DNA of 64,000 nucleotides from Larimichthys crocea (GCF_000972845.2 NC_040018.1:13427157-13491156); one strand, 5' to 3'. Counted from the stretch's first letter, positions 35,086-63,930 are shown. The notes: generated by a model from the sequence alone, not told the origin. Made by a program: numbers and translations.

Positions 35086-38000
35086 CAACATTTCAGCTTT
35101 TCACTTGACCACTATTTAAAATATGAACTCATATCGGCATGGTACAAGGACCCAGGCTCAAAAACATGACTGAGAAAGGAAGTTTGACTCCATTTCTTTT
35201 TCAAGGGCCTGTGTCCTTCAGAAAAAGTTGGCCATGTTTTTAGTGTGAGAGGTGAATGTTTTTATGTAACCTTTTAGGCAGTTGTTAAAGCTTGAATTTG
35301 ATTTAAACATTGTCCCACGTAACACAAAAAATACTGAATATGTTTTTGGTGAGTGGGTAACCTTGTTGAACTAACTCTAACTTCTTGTCAGAGATCATGT
35401 TTTTTTCTGCAGCATCCATAAGTATTTCTTCCTGCTATTAGAGATTTTTTGACCAGCAGGTCTCCCTCGACACTGAAGTGTGTGCATTAGCAGCCTCAGC
35501 TCTCCTTGAGGACAACAAGCGAGTCAGTCATGGGAAATGATGTCTATCTGAGGGCTACTCCCACAGATGCAATATGCTGTCTCATAATTGCTCATCACTC
35601 TCTCTGGTCGTAATTTCTGTCACAACATGAGTGCTGACATGGATGTAAAATGGCCTGTGGCTTAAATGCTCTTTGGGTCTAAAACTGAGAAAATATCTGT
35701 GTCCAACAACGAGCAAAAAACAGTCCAGATGTTTGCAAAAACCAGCCCTGAGTTTGTTTGGTCAGTATATTGTCTCAAGATATGATTTCAAGCCGTCTTG
35801 TTGCACAAACTGAGCGTCACATAATCGCAGTGACAGTGTTGAAGGTATTTTTCATCATTATGAGTTTTTCCCACTATGTGTGACAGCATTATGTTTACTT
35901 TGTTTGCTGTTCCCATGAAAACCCGCAGATAATAAACACTGCTGAATTCTGTGGTGAACTTGTTAGAGTGGGTGCACTTATAAGATTAGCCGTTTTAATA
36001 TATATTTCCACTGCTTCTGGCCAAATTAAAGGACAACAAACAAACATCTTGAGGCTGTAGTGCCACCTTGTGTCTCTACTAAGTATGGCATGACAAAAAG
36101 GACGAGACTTTCTAAACATGAATAGATTAATAATGATCAGTGACTGATTGTGGTGGTCCTAAAAAGAATGAATAATTATACCAATTATACTATTTTATAC
36201 CACTGAGTGCTTTTTCATTAGTGGAGGTTTCTCCATGTGTTTTTCTTTTTTTTTTGCTTGCTAAAACGGTGGTATTTACATAAAAAATAACCAACATAAG
36301 TAGTAAAAGTAATATAAACAGTCCATCAATTTATGTAACAAGAAGGCACCCGGTTCTTGATTTGCCCCACCTGATTGAAAAGGATGAATCAATGGGTGTT
36401 GATTTGTGCTTTCTGTGGTGGGCTGCTGCTCATAAGCACTCTGCACTGTGAGGGCTCTTGTGGCGGTTGCAGATGGAAAGGCTTTTAATTCTAATCACTG
36501 CTTCCTGCTCCTCTCCACAGGAAAAGTAACTGAGGGGAGCAGGAATATGGCGGACTCAAGTATTATTCACTTTGTGCTGTCATTGCACTATGAAATGGTT
36601 ACCTGAAGAAAACACAGTCTAAGTGCATTACCACATTATCACCATCTACCATAATGCAACTTTACATTAAATCACGATGGTGCAATGATGACATTTCTAC
36701 CAAAAGAATACCAAAGGATGAGGAGCATTCAATAATTTTGCTCTATGCTGCTCATCTCCTTGTAAAGCAGGAGTGGACTGACTTTATTCTTGCCATTACA
36801 GATGTGTTGCCTGACACCACAATATTAATGTGTTAGGCAGTTGGGGTTTTAATGTCATTTTTAAAAGAGCTTATTACCTTTGATCATTAGAGTATGAATG
36901 AACACCCGTCTCAGCTCACCCGTCTGTAGCCAAGAGTGTGACCACAGGGTGAAATTAAACCCAGCTGTTAAATTTTTCAGATCTGTATTCCTTTCATATT
37001 AACACAACACTGACACACTATCCATCAGTGAGTTTATAAATAATTAAAGAATAAAGAGAACTGTGTAAGGGCGAATATTTACCAATACAAAGAATTATTC
37101 ATTTATATCTCGATATCAGATTTATAAGGAACGAATGTGACCACACAGGACACAAGGGTGTGACAATTCAAACAACTCTAACAAATATAACAAATCTATT
37201 TACTGTTTGTTTCTGTTATACTTAATTATATTTAGTTTAGTTCTATTAGTTAGTCAAATAGGCAATACAGTTGAGCAACTCAGCCTGTGGCAATTGCAAA
37301 CAAAGTTCTAACGGTTTATCTAAGGATGATACACACAATATATAAATATATTTATAGAAAACAAGCCACTTTCACTTTTTGAAAGACTAATTTTATTCCA
37401 ATAGACTTTTTATGACATGAAATGGCAGTTGAAATGCAAAGAGAAGGCAAATATTTGTCTTTCAGGTCAACCAACTACAAGTAAATATTGCAGCTACATG
37501 TAAAAATAGCATCAGGTTATATTCAGAAATTCGGAACTTGAATTGAAATTGACTGGTGGTAAAGTGAACGGGTGGAAAATGCTTTTTGCGATAGTAATAT
37601 GTATGTCTTTTCAGAATATTCAATAAAAGGAGTTATTTAAGAAATACTATGCAAAGTCTGCCTAAACAAAAACAGTACAAAGTCTGAACAGCAGGAGAAT
37701 CCAGAAAATAGCTGAAATAGACTGTGGCCTGAAAGACACCCATCTACAGCTCCAATGACAACTGACTGAATTCAAACCCTCCAATGACCATTCATACCAT
37801 TCATCCAAAACATGGATTCAAGATGCATCACAAAGAAACAAAGATGTGAGAATGTTAAGTAACAAATGGCATAGTGAGGAAATTTAAAAACCAAACAATC
37901 AAATAACAAATACTTCACTGTCAGTTCTTATATATGGGTAATAAAATATTGTATGATTACAATGGTACATACATGTATATTACTTCATATATGGTTCTGG

Positions 38001-38739
38001 TATTTTGAACATTTACATAAATTCCTGACAACAGGATTGTAGAAAAAGAAGTCAAAACATATTCCACCTTAAATAAATCACTGATACAATATAATTTACC
38101 ACCATTTTCAAAAATTGAGACACAAGATTTGACACTGCAATTACATAACTTTAAATGTGCATTTACAACCAAGAGATAAATGCAATCAAGCAGCAGAACT
38201 GTGCAGTCAGGAGTGAAAGGAATAAGCTCAAAATTCTTAATTAGAGTCAGGCAGCTATCATAAAACTATAACCATAATTCAGTGTATAACAGTTGATTGG
38301 TCACTGTTAACTATTACCCTGATTTCATATTCTGCATACCAATATCTCCTTCAGTGTTTCCATGTAATGATGCTGTGTTACATGGTGTTAACAAAACCTT
38401 CCTCCAAGCAGGCAAATGGTTAATGAGCATACAAACTGGGCCAAATGCATATGAAAGTTAAAGACAACATTTAACATAGATGACAACAAGCATAGTGACA
38501 GTGAAATACAAAGAAGCTGAAGGCAGACAATTTAACAAAGTCTCTGCCCAACTGTCTATTTGGTGCACTCTATGTAGACGGACAAGGACAAAAGAAATTG
38601 ATCAAACTGTTCCCCCTTTTTTTCTTGCTGCAGACGACGCACACACTCCTAATTATGTGCGTTCTGTGAGGAGGTTTTGGTCAAACAATTCAAGGCCTCC
38701 AGATGAAAAGAAATGAGATGAAAAAGAGGATGCCAGCAC
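35086..38739. other. Intergenic interval and probable 3' UTR of cyb5b
   Basis: No coding gene is seen. The part nearest cyb5b (about 37390-38739) probably includes its 3' UTR: on the minus strand the first plausible AATAAA-type signal reads from 37397 to 37392. The rest is AT-rich with no recognised repeat family. Confidence 0.4.
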
Positions 38740-41700
38740 TCAAGAGGACTTGTGTTCAAACATGTAGTAGCGATACATGATACCAACGACAACTGCTGTA
38801 ATAGCAGGTATTAACCACATGGTCCAGGAGCTGTGGGGAAAAATAAAATATCAGATGTACATTTTTTGACCTAGAACAATCAAACTGGACAAAACAACTG
38901 ATAAAGGCAGCAGTATGATATCATTTGAACTTTCTAACTACAAACTACAGTGATCAGTGTTGACTTGAAGCAAGAAAAGGGAAACAATGAGCCTCAGCAT
39001 GTTATTCGTGTCTCACCTGGACTCTCCTGGATTTGTGTCATGTACCTCCTGTAGCAGAAACAAAAAGGACACAAATTAAAAAAAAGATGATTTAGCAACA
39101 AACCAAAAGTTTTGTTCCGTCTTTGTAAATTCTGTTCCAGACTTTTCTGTTGCAGTTAAGTTAAGGTCAAACAAACAGATGGAGCTTACCTTTGTCGGCT
39201 GCTTTGTCCTGTCATCCTACAAAGAAAATAAATGAATTAGTATCACTCGTGAACAACTTCTGTTTCTCTGGTAATACATAGTTGATCCAAATTCATATGT
39301 ATTCGTATGAAATTACCAGGTAAATATTTATAACTGTTGACAAAATCTAAAAACAGGAATATTTGTTTGCTTGGACAAGGGTTCCACGATTCCGGGAATT
39401 TTCAATGTTGGAAACTTTTCATGGGAATTAACAGGAATTTATGGGAATAAACCAGGAATTTACATAATTGAAGATTGGCCCTTAACAGGGAATAGTTGAG
39501 GAAACTATATTTTAGCATAATCTTGACTAAAACAACCAGATCTCATGCAAGCACACTTGAATATCTGCTATCCCTCAATCACATGCACATAGCACACTGC
39601 TTACTGCGGGGTATTGAGGCCACACCCCCTACATGCACAGATGATTTCTAGAACCGTGGACAAGAGCAGAGCACAAGACTATTGAAGCCACACATTTGAG
39701 CTTGTGGACTAGATAATATTGTTCAATAAAATAATTCAAACTTGATGAGAACTTGAAGTTCTACTTACAAATAAATCTGTTGAAATGTCATGTATTATTT
39801 TGCACAGACGTCTGCTTATGACAAAACAAAATGTTTATATATGATACACTTTGTTTAAAATAGCCCCAATTTTCAGTTAATTCCCAGAAATTTCCATAAA
39901 GTTTCCTGTTTTGAATATTTCCAAAAATTGTCCAGCTTAACTTCCCATGGAAAGTTTCCAGAAAAACTTTCCACTGCTTTGCAACCCTAGCTTGGACACA
40001 TTACGATCACTGTATGATGTTCCCAATTTCATCAGCAATTGGAGATTTGAGAAAAATGGGACTAGTAAAAGCACCTGGACAAAAAAAACATTAATTCTTT
40101 TGTGGAGGGTTGGATATGTTTTACAAACTTGTTGAACAGATGACTGCAGAAATCAGTCCCTAAAGAGCCAGAGCAATAATCAGCAGAACATAAACAAAGC
40201 AAGGACAATGTTTTGCCGTAATATGATAATTACTCTGAAAATAGTTTGAATGTGTAACTTCTTCTGTTGTCTTATCTCACCTTCTATTACGGTTTTCTGT
40301 TTGCTGCAGGATGTTTAAGTCTGTTTAAGAACAAAACAACAAAACAACTATCATTTGCATAAGTTGTTTGTGAACAGGCTTGTTGTTTACTAGTGATGAC
40401 TCCTTCTATTTACTTGGGCCAGTAAGAGAGCTTCCTTCCTAAAGTGCTCTCAATGTAAGCGATGGAAAAAAAATCCACAGTCCTTGGTTTGTATACAAAT
40501 GCATTTTTTTCTTCTTCAGTTGAAGATTATACTCTTCAGCGGTCTGAATTAAGTATCATCCAATGTTATAGTAATTTTAGAGCAAAGTTTGATCTTTTTG
40601 TTTCCTTCATTTGCAGCGGAGAGTTATTAACAGAGAGAGTTTTGTAATACTACTTTTAATAACAAGTTGGAGTTGGCTATTTCAGACAACTATGAAATAT
40701 ATTTTTACATGGAACAAAGAATGTCGATTATGAAGAGATTTTCTAATGAACAGGAGGAATGATTACAGTGAGCAACACTCCATTTTCAATGTGCTTTTCA
40801 ACAGCCACACTTCCCTGTAGATTACATTTGTAGTGCCTGCTGTCCCACCTACATGATGCAGCATGTAAAACCTAAATTGTTTCATGGTCCCTTCTTGTGA
40901 CTCCAAGTAATATTTTTGAAACAAATGGCTACTTTTTTTTCCTCAGGAACGTAGGAACGCTGATGACTTTTTAACTGACAGAGGGAGGGACGAAATCAGG
41001 TCTTTCAGAGCTAACAAAAGTCAGATCTTACCATGTTAAGCTCTCCAATATAGTACTGCTGGAGCATCTCCCTGGCATCTGTGGAATGGCCTACATCCTC
41101 AAAGCTCTCTGTGGCATCTCCACCCGCCTGTTCCAGCAAAACCTCCTCACCACCCGGATGCTGAAGGTAGAGAGAGTGTCGAGATAGTTAATGTTAACTT
41201 TTAATTTAAGGTCATTTTACATACAAAGCACATGAAAACACAAACACAATGGGGTTTTTATTAGTTAAACTACCCAGAACTCTGTTAATTTATTAATTGC
41301 ACTACCTGTATAATATGCTCACATAAGTTATTTGTATATAATCAGCCCATAACTACTGCCCCCATTGTTTATCTGTACATACTCTGCACATAATTATCTG
41401 TACATACTCTGCACATAGCTATACACACCTTACTCCTTTGCACTACTGTAAATACTGCCTTTAGCTGTATCTATTGCACTTTTCTATTTGCACTTCTGAT
41501 TAGATGCTAAACTGCATTTCGTTGCCTTGTATTTATACATGTGTAATGACAATAAAGTTGAATCTAATCTAAAAAAAAAAAAACTATATATACAAAGAAG
41601 TTAGTAGTAGCTCCGCTGAAAGCAGCTACAGCACTCAAATAATTAAAACATCTAAAATATACATTATAACAACCTCAGGGCCATTTAGGATGAGTAATTA

Positions 41701-42448
41701 TAGTAGGTTAAAGTTAAAGTTTTGAATGTGCAACTTGTAATGCAGCTGTTTAACTCTGTGGCAGTACTCATTTCACTTAAGTCAAGTGTGTGAATCTCCA
41801 GCACTAGTGAACACATCACTTACTCACTGCTTCATCTGTTTACCTGGCAGCTGTATTAGCTATCTTACGCATTGAATGCTGTTTTCTTGAATCGACCATA
41901 ACATACATACATACATATATATAACGCTGCATCTCTACTTTTGCGCAACAACACTTGTTGGTTAACAACTTAACTAGTGTCAGCTAACGTTGCGAGAAGT
42001 TTCTCCCAGTTATGCCACGTTGAGAAAGAGAAACTTAAGCTGAGTGTCGCTTGGCTTAAGCTTGTTTAACGTGACCCTGACAGCATCAGCATCGCTGTGA
42101 ACAGGAGTGGAGCCGGTCAGTGAACGTCACATGTCGACACATGGCTAAGTCGTTACAGGAAGTAACGTCGGTCTTGTCCGATAATAGGTGACCAGTGGAT
42201 AGAAATAACAGACGTGGCAGTAACTACTTCAGTAACTTCTATCTTACCTCTTCAAGGAAACTTGTGATGTCGTACACTTTATCGTTGATGATGATCCATA
42301 CATCGTTGCTCATGTTATGTACTCTTATTTCTTCTAGTGTGTAATATTTGACACCGCAGTCCACCGTTTCGCCGTTTCCCTCGACATTGTTGGTGTTGGC
42401 AGGTTCACTGCCTGTGTCGATGAGCTTCTTGTCGGTTTCTTCACCCAT
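38740..42448 (-). CDS. cyb5b: Cytochrome b5 type B (membrane-anchored)
   Basis: Five exons on the minus strand: 42248-42448, 41032-41160, 39190-39216, 39017-39048 and 38740-38830. All have GT-AG borders and compatible phases and sum to 159 residues (human CYB5B has 150). The protein is a small haem electron carrier that passes electrons from cytochrome b5 reductase to acceptors. The haem domain shows YYTLEEI, then H68 in HPGG and H92 in GHST as the axial ligands. The C-terminus has a membrane anchor ([19 protein letters not shown]) and a short tail ending HKSS, as expected for insertion into the outer mitochondrial membrane. [13 protein letters not shown] and the YRYY...KSS end favour type B. 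The anchor otherwise resembles type A, so cyb5a is the alternative. Its place next to dhx38 matches human 16q22. Confidence 0.94.
39377..39989. mobile_element. Non-autonomous hAT-type element in cyb5b intron 2
   Basis: A 613-bp segment starts aagggttcc and ends gcaacccta, with an exact 8-bp target-site duplication gcttggac at 39369-39376 and 39990-39997. Both inner ends carry related 'ggaaactttcc...gggaatt' motifs in inverted orientation. No transposase is encoded. The 8-bp duplication and ends fit the hAT superfamily. Confidence 0.8.
41290..41580 (+). mobile_element. LINE-like 3' UTR in cyb5b intron 1
   Basis: Repeated 'ctgtacatactctgcacata' blocks are followed by 'aactgcatttcgttgcct...acaataaagttgaatctaatct' and an A run. 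This is the standard 3' tail of a fish retroposon family. It is 5'-truncated and non-coding, and inserted antisense to cyb5b. Confidence 0.65.
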
Positions 42449-42840
42449 CCTGGCGTCGATAACTTAAATCGACTGAGCGGCTAGCTAACGTTAGCTTCTG
42501 TGAGGCAGCCGTGGATGTAAAAGCGACGTCTCGATCCGTTTCCAGCCTGTTTGGATACGTTAGTATCGCTCCAGATGTCACCGTAGAAACGGCCCAGCAC
42601 AGAAAACAATATCACCACACACACACACACAAACGCTAAACAATGCTGGGTTACGGAATCAAAAAACACCCTAACCCGGCACATCAGCCGACATGTGAGA
42701 CAGACCAATGACGTGCTCGTCGCTTCACTGTCAAGTCGAAAAACACAACAGCTGACCAATGAAACGGCGACGTTCAGGCCGCTGGCCAATCACAAGCGAC
42801 CAGTTCATGATCAGGACACTGTTGCCTTCAAGGCGCGGAA
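42449..42840 (-). promoter_or_regulatory. cyb5b promoter with three CCAAT boxes
   Basis: The sequence just upstream of the cyb5b start is GC- and CpG-richer than its surroundings. CCAAT occurs at 42705-42709, 42756-42760 and 42786-42790 (plus-strand orientation), together with a CRE-like tgacgtg at 42709 and an ETS-like cggaag at 42836. TATA is absent. This is the pattern of an NF-Y-driven housekeeping promoter. Confidence 0.6.
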
Positions 42841-44450
42841 GTTTACAGAGGTTGTCATCTGCGCGCTGACGTTGCGCATACATGTGGTGTTTGTGTTTGC
42901 AATGCGCAAATTTACCCAGTTTAAACTCAGAGCTACATACTATTGTAGGAGCTATTTGTGAAGTTAGTCTTTGTTGTGTTTAGTTGTAAATTTAATTAGC
43001 TAATTATGAGTAAGTTTGTTTGATTAAATTAAGTGTTTGCTTTATTTAGATTAGTTGTTTTTTTTTGCTAATATTCTTTGTTATTTGTTTATTTATTATT
43101 TGTTTGGGATATTTAGATTTGCAATGTTGGTATTTTGGTTTATTTTTTGGTAAATGGGTCACACTGGGCACTTGAGGTTATTTAGATAGGTAGGCACCTT
43201 GAGTACCAGCATGCACCTGGGTGGGCCTATAGGTTTTTTTTTTTTACCAGCGCAAGGGAGGCAGCAGCAGCCATGGTTTTCTTTGTTCTTTTGTTTGTTT
43301 TATTATTTTGAAATAAATCATCACAAAACGCAAGGATTCAGTTTGGACATTCATCTTCTTTTGCCTGCGTTAAACCACATCCCCATGGTGCATCAGTGGC
43401 CATTTGATTTTGTTTGGTTTAAAGTTTAATTTGTTTTTATGGACAAATGGCCACTACAGCTATTATATATGAATTTAATAAAAAAAATAAATACAAATTT
43501 TAAAAAAGAGCAGAGATCAAAAAATGGTATTCAAGTGACTTTACATTTTTACATGTTGGGATACCTTGTAGCGATAGGCCTCTTTCTGTGCAAGATAAGG
43601 GGGCCTCTGAAGTACATGCATGCAGCTGATAGATCTGATAGAGTACCAACCACATGCTGATAGTGGAAGATGTACTTTGCCTTTGGTGGTACAACAAGAC
43701 CACCTTGTAAACTATATTTACCCTGTCACTGACCCTCTCACCATCCCACCAGAGTGGCTGAATGGCCAGGTGCTGTGTCAAAAAGAGACTGCTTACTCAG
43801 TGTGACATTTTGGGATAAATATCCAAATAAAATACAAATAAAATATCCCTGCTTATGATGTTCACAGCAAAACATTTGAATTAAGTGATTATCTGAAAAG
43901 TCCTGGCTTCGTACGATTACAGCAACAACTGGAGTACTGTTTATTGATTTATCTTTATCTGTTGTGTTTTGTGGTTATTATGTTCTGTTATATATATTTT
44001 TTGTACTAAAATACATTAAAGTAATGTAACCATCAACACATTTTTTAAAAATGTAGTTAATTAGTGTCACAGTTTTCAATCTTTTTACAATCCATAGTGC
44101 TTTGCCGGAACCTAAGCCACACTTTCTTCAGCTTTCTGAGTCAGCTGACATGTTTCCTTTGTGGTTTAAAATTCCAAGTTTATTCCAAGTTTATTTTCAT
44201 CTTTCTGTAAATTAATATGTTATCAGTTTACTGTCAAGTGCACTTCCACAATTTGAACAAAAACATTTTAAACAATATTTATCTCAGTTGTTGACCTAAG
44301 AATATGGACAGACCTGTTATAGTTTTACTCACTGTGGCAAATCCCAAGGTAAGTCACGCATGTACTTAGCACACAGTCAGATGTTTTGAATTCCTTTCAA
44401 GTGCAGGCCAATAAGCAGATTCCTGTTTTACTCTAAAGAATATGTTTGAT

Positions 44451-44490
<40 letters not shown>

Positions 44491-45119
44491 ACTGCAGCAG
44501 AGATCATTGTACAGATGATATACAATATTAATACTTGCCATGGTGTTAAGAGTGTCTGTGGTGGACATGAAACTGTTCTTTCCATCATCTTTTTCTTGTA
44601 TTATCTTGACATGGCAGTATTTCTGGTATCTCTGTCAGTCTTAAAGAGTCATAACATGTGTTCACTTTATTGAACTGTCTAAAGCAGAGTAACCTAATGT
44701 TTTAATTCCTGTCTGTGACAGTTATGGGCATTTAAGGCATTCAAGGAATTAGTCTGGAAAACTTTGAAAACATTATTTTTGTTTGAACTTTAATTTAATC
44801 ATTGTGATTAGGCTTTTAAATATAATGTTGCCATTTCGAGCCCACTGTTTCATTTCATGTGTGCTTATGGGAATAAACGCGGTGTGTTCCTCCCTCCTCT
44901 CTCTCTCTCTCTGTGTGTAACACAGTCTGTTTAAATAAAGTTGTTTTCCTCCCCCACGCTCAGGATTGTGGGATTGAAATGGCTGCTCCCTCACTGTAAA
45001 CATATGCGTTGTGTTTACGAATGCCGATGGTTACATATTTACCAGTGACAGCCACGGGTCCGTCATTTACTGCAATACATATCCCATCTTAAACTCTTGT
45101 GATCCATGTGATCGTTGCT
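42841..45119. other. Intergenic region between the divergent cyb5b and dhx38 genes
   Basis: No gene is recognised. A 33-base poly-T run is at 44452-44484 and a short CT tract is near 44895. The segment at 43190-43400 (gcagcagcagccatggtttt, then an aataaatcatcacaaaacg block) looks like an unclassified interspersed sequence. In mammals TXNL4B is the neighbour of DHX38, but no trace of it is seen here. Confidence 0.45.
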
Positions 45120-45229
45120 ACATTAAACATCTAAAGCAGCACGCGGGAGCTCAGCGCAGTTTGCCGCGCGGCCTTGTCCTCGCAGAAGCGGGTAGCTCGC
45201 GGGGTGGCTAACGCTAGCTGCTCTCTGAG
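45120..45229 (+). promoter_or_regulatory. dhx38: CpG-rich promoter and non-coding exon 1 of dhx38
   Basis: A CpG-dense patch (gcgcagtttgccgcgcgg and neighbours) ends in a strong splice donor ctctgag|gtacgt at 45229/45230. The next acceptor in the right place is ctccacag at 46328, three bases before the dhx38 start codon. I infer a 5' UTR exon here; the transcription start itself was not determined. Confidence 0.6.
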
Positions 45230-45682
45230 GTACGTATCACTTTTATTTGATTTAATCCAGCGAGCCACATATGTAATATTTGTACTTATTTACATGTGAG
45301 TACAGGCTCATTTGTGACCTTTTCTTGGTCGCAGGTAGGGGTAAAGGTGAGTTACGACTTTGTAAAACAGTGTCTTGTTTGTAAGTGAATTGATTATTAG
45401 ACGGCCTGAAACTTTAATGGAACAAACAGTCTGGTACAAATTGTACTTGTGTGGTATATTTCAACAACAGCCTGTAAATTTACGACCCAGTTGTCGGAAA
45501 CTGGCACAAATCCCGCTTGTTTTTCTAGTGCTAATCGATGAATATAGACGGACAGAAAATGAATCAAGTCTGATAACCTATTTAAGCGTTCAGGTGTTTT
45601 CTTTTCCACTTTGTCCACTGTGAGGATTTGCTGCCTTTTTTCTGTTTTTATATAATTGTAAGTTAGACCTGTCACACTTTAT

Positions 45683-45760
45683 TATCAGAATCAGAAGTAC
45701 TTTATTAATCCCCGTAGGGAAATTGTTTTTGTTACCGCAGAAAACAAAACTTTAACAATG
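45683..45760 (-). mobile_element. LINE-like 3' tip in dhx38 intron 1
   Basis: On the minus strand it reads ...aatttccctacggggattaataaagtacttctgattctgata, the 3' end of a common fish retroposon with a TCTGAT tail, as also seen at 21118-21158. The A-rich stretch up to about 45930 may belong to the same element. The 5' end is unclear. Confidence 0.55.
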
Positions 45761-45968
45761 TACCCTATAGAATATCCTATTTTAAACTATATATACACAC
45801 TATATACACATGTATAATAATAATAAACAGTTAAATAGAAACAGTAACAGTAAAAAAACAAGTAGCAGTGAGGTAACAGATGAGATAATTTAGTTTTTGA
45901 AATAAATAACAGTTAAATCATAAGTTGATGCATCAACTTATGATTTTGCTGATCACATTTGTTTCAAT

Positions 45969-46065
45969 GTGCCCTGTGATGAACTAGCGACTTGTCCAGG
46001 CTGGACCCCATCTCTCGCCCCACCATGACCCTGATTAGACAGGCGGTTACAGATGATGGCTGGAT
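45969..46065 (+). repeat. Teleost interspersed repeat (second copy)
   Basis: 'gccctgtgatgaactagcgacttgtccaggctggaccccatctctcgcccc ... ggcggttacagatgatgg' is a short copy of the family seen at 3680-3890, in the same orientation, lying in dhx38 intron 1. Confidence 0.6.
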
Positions 46066-46331
46066 TTGTTTTAACTGTGAATGTTTGCTGGTTTTCATAG
46101 TCTGTTGTTACAGTAGACCACATCTCTTTGGTCAGTCAAAGCAAACAAGAGGTTGCCTCGTGATCTGCATTTATTACTATCTTCTGACCTTTTATAGATT
46201 ATAGATTCATCAGTCTTATTATTGCTAAAAACATTAGTTAGAATCAATAACTGTGTAATTACACTTGTTGCCATGAGGACCAGTTTAATAGCTTTACACA
46301 TTTTCACCTTTTCAACGTTTCTCCACAGACG

Positions 46332-62102
<15,771 letters not shown>

Positions 62103-62378
62103 AACGACTCCCTGGATGTTCAAATCCACCAACCAACCGCGTTGGCTCCTATAGACTCGTTACCATTCATGTCTAAGACCACACCAGCACAAGCAAACAC
62201 ACTAACTTCCAGCTGCCGTTCGTCCCTCCCAGCATGGCCAGAATCAACTGCACTTCATGTACAGACCACTAGAGTGAGAACTTGTATAAGGCACAAGACT
62301 GGAAGATGAGCCAGGTCCAACAAAATGCTTCCCTCAACCATTATCAGCCGATAGCTGTTTCCATGCAATGATTTAGGG

Positions 62379-62384
62379 AATAAA
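62379..62384 (+). terminator. dhx38: Proximal polyadenylation signal of dhx38
   Basis: A canonical AATAAA about 280 bases after the dhx38 stop codon, followed by a T-rich stretch (ctgttttttgtttt) suited to cleavage-factor binding. Confidence 0.65.
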
Positions 62385-63144
62385 GGACTGTTTTTTGTTT
62401 TGAAATATTTATATGTGGTCATTACTGAAGTGTTTTAACAGATGTCTCTAGTATAATTTTACCTGAGCTAGAAACATTTAATTTTCAATGGCTTGTTACA
62501 TTTTTTCAGTTCAGAGTTTCATCAGAGGAAAACTGCAAAACGGTGATCTAATTTCAATGTTATTTGTGTTTGTGTCCTTGCGTTTCTTGTACTGTTGTGG
62601 CTTGAACAGTGTGTGCCACCATGAAGTGCTCCTCTACAGACTAAAGCACTATTCTAACTGTACTTGTGGCATGAGTGTCTTCAGACTCCAGAGTTGTCCC
62701 GTAATACACACACACACACACACACTCATGCAGGCTTAGACAATTGACCTTTTTCTACTTTCTGTTAACCTTGTTCCAACAACGTAATGTACCACAGCTT
62801 TGCTTCATACAAAACATCACGCTGGATTAAACTTCAACTGTTTTATTTTCATGGTCCTTGTGTTCGAAATAGCACACAGCCTCCTTTGTGGTTTTCCTCC
62901 AGACAAAAGTGTCTTTTTAAATGGTTGAATTTGTTTGTTGATGTACGCTCTCTACCCTCTCAGTTTATCAGAATATCACACAGCTTCAGAGAGGCTGGTC
63001 GATCTCTAACAAAACAGTTAAGCAAAGGCCATGTTTGGATGGTGACAGTGGGTCTGTTTTGTCTTTTCTACATGGATCTGAGACAGCAGGAGGACTGCTT
63101 ATGGATATTTGCTTTCTCTCGACATCTTTTGTAAATGGAAAAAA

Positions 63145-63150
63145 AATAAA
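63145..63150 (+). terminator. dhx38: Possible distal polyadenylation signal of dhx38
   Basis: A second AATAAA about 1.05 kb after the stop, again followed by a T-run. If used, the 3' UTR would include the (CA)n run at 62706-62725. The sequence between the two signals has open frames but no recognisable protein. Confidence 0.35.
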
Positions 63151-63426
63151 TGTTAGCTATTTTTTTTAATCCACTGTGATTTCATTTGATTATTGTAGTC
63201 ACTAATGTGTCTGTGCATTGCAGGTGCCAACACAATTATGTCATTTAGATGCACTTTTTGTCTTCCCCCCTTTTTTTTAAAGTTTGCTTTTCAGTGGCAT
63301 GAATGATAGCTCAATAAGTTAAAGTGATGCAAGTTAGGTGAGGCTATAAATTCTTTAATCAGGCACTGAAAAGGTGAAGTAAACATTAAAGAACTAGTAA
63401 AATGCCCCTTTATTTCTTAGAGCCTT

Positions 63427-63930
63427 CAAATAAGGGCTGCAACTAATGATCGTTTTCAGTACTGATTAATCGTTTGGTTGCCGAAATGCCAATCACAAAA
63501 AAGCAACATCAACAAGCAACATCATAAACTCAGTTTATGACCTATCCTAAATCCTAAAAACAGAAGCTGAAAACAGCTTAAACAATGATGTAAACCCAAT
63601 AACTTAAACAATAAAATCGTTTAATTTTATTTTCGACTGACTAATTGTTTCAGCTCTACTGTTTTTATTCAACCAACAACCCAAAACATAGTTATTGTGT
63701 TCACTGTCACATATGATTATTAAAACATTGACACTGATTAATTGACTTCAAATTGCTGTTTTGGTTCGACCAACAATCCAAAGATTTTAAGTTTGGTACC
63801 AAAGAAAATCAGCATATCATTTTATAAGCTGGAACTGGAGCTGGAATTTTGTTCTTGCCAAAAATATATTCAAAAAAATTGTTGTAATTATTTTTTTATT
63901 GCTCAACTAGTTGTTTCAGCTACAAAAAAA
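63427..63930 (+). repeat. Two adjoining copies of the 'gctgcaact' repeat
   Basis: 63427-63658 runs from 'gggctgcaactaatgatcg' to 'ctaattgtttcagctct'. A second, more diverged piece at 63661-63925 repeats 'caaccaacaaccc', 'attaattgacttc', 'agctggaactgg' and ends 'tagttgtttcagctac'. The family is the same as at 55240-55420. Confidence 0.65.

Noticed and set aside
43199..43805. Several 60-90 codon frames on both strands between cyb5b and dhx38
   Set aside because: Short, with no motif, no splice context and chance-level density; not called as genes.
62488..63134. Open frames of 83 and 115 codons after the dhx38 stop
   Set aside because: They lie in the probable dhx38 3' UTR, show no protein-family motif and contain a (CA)n run.
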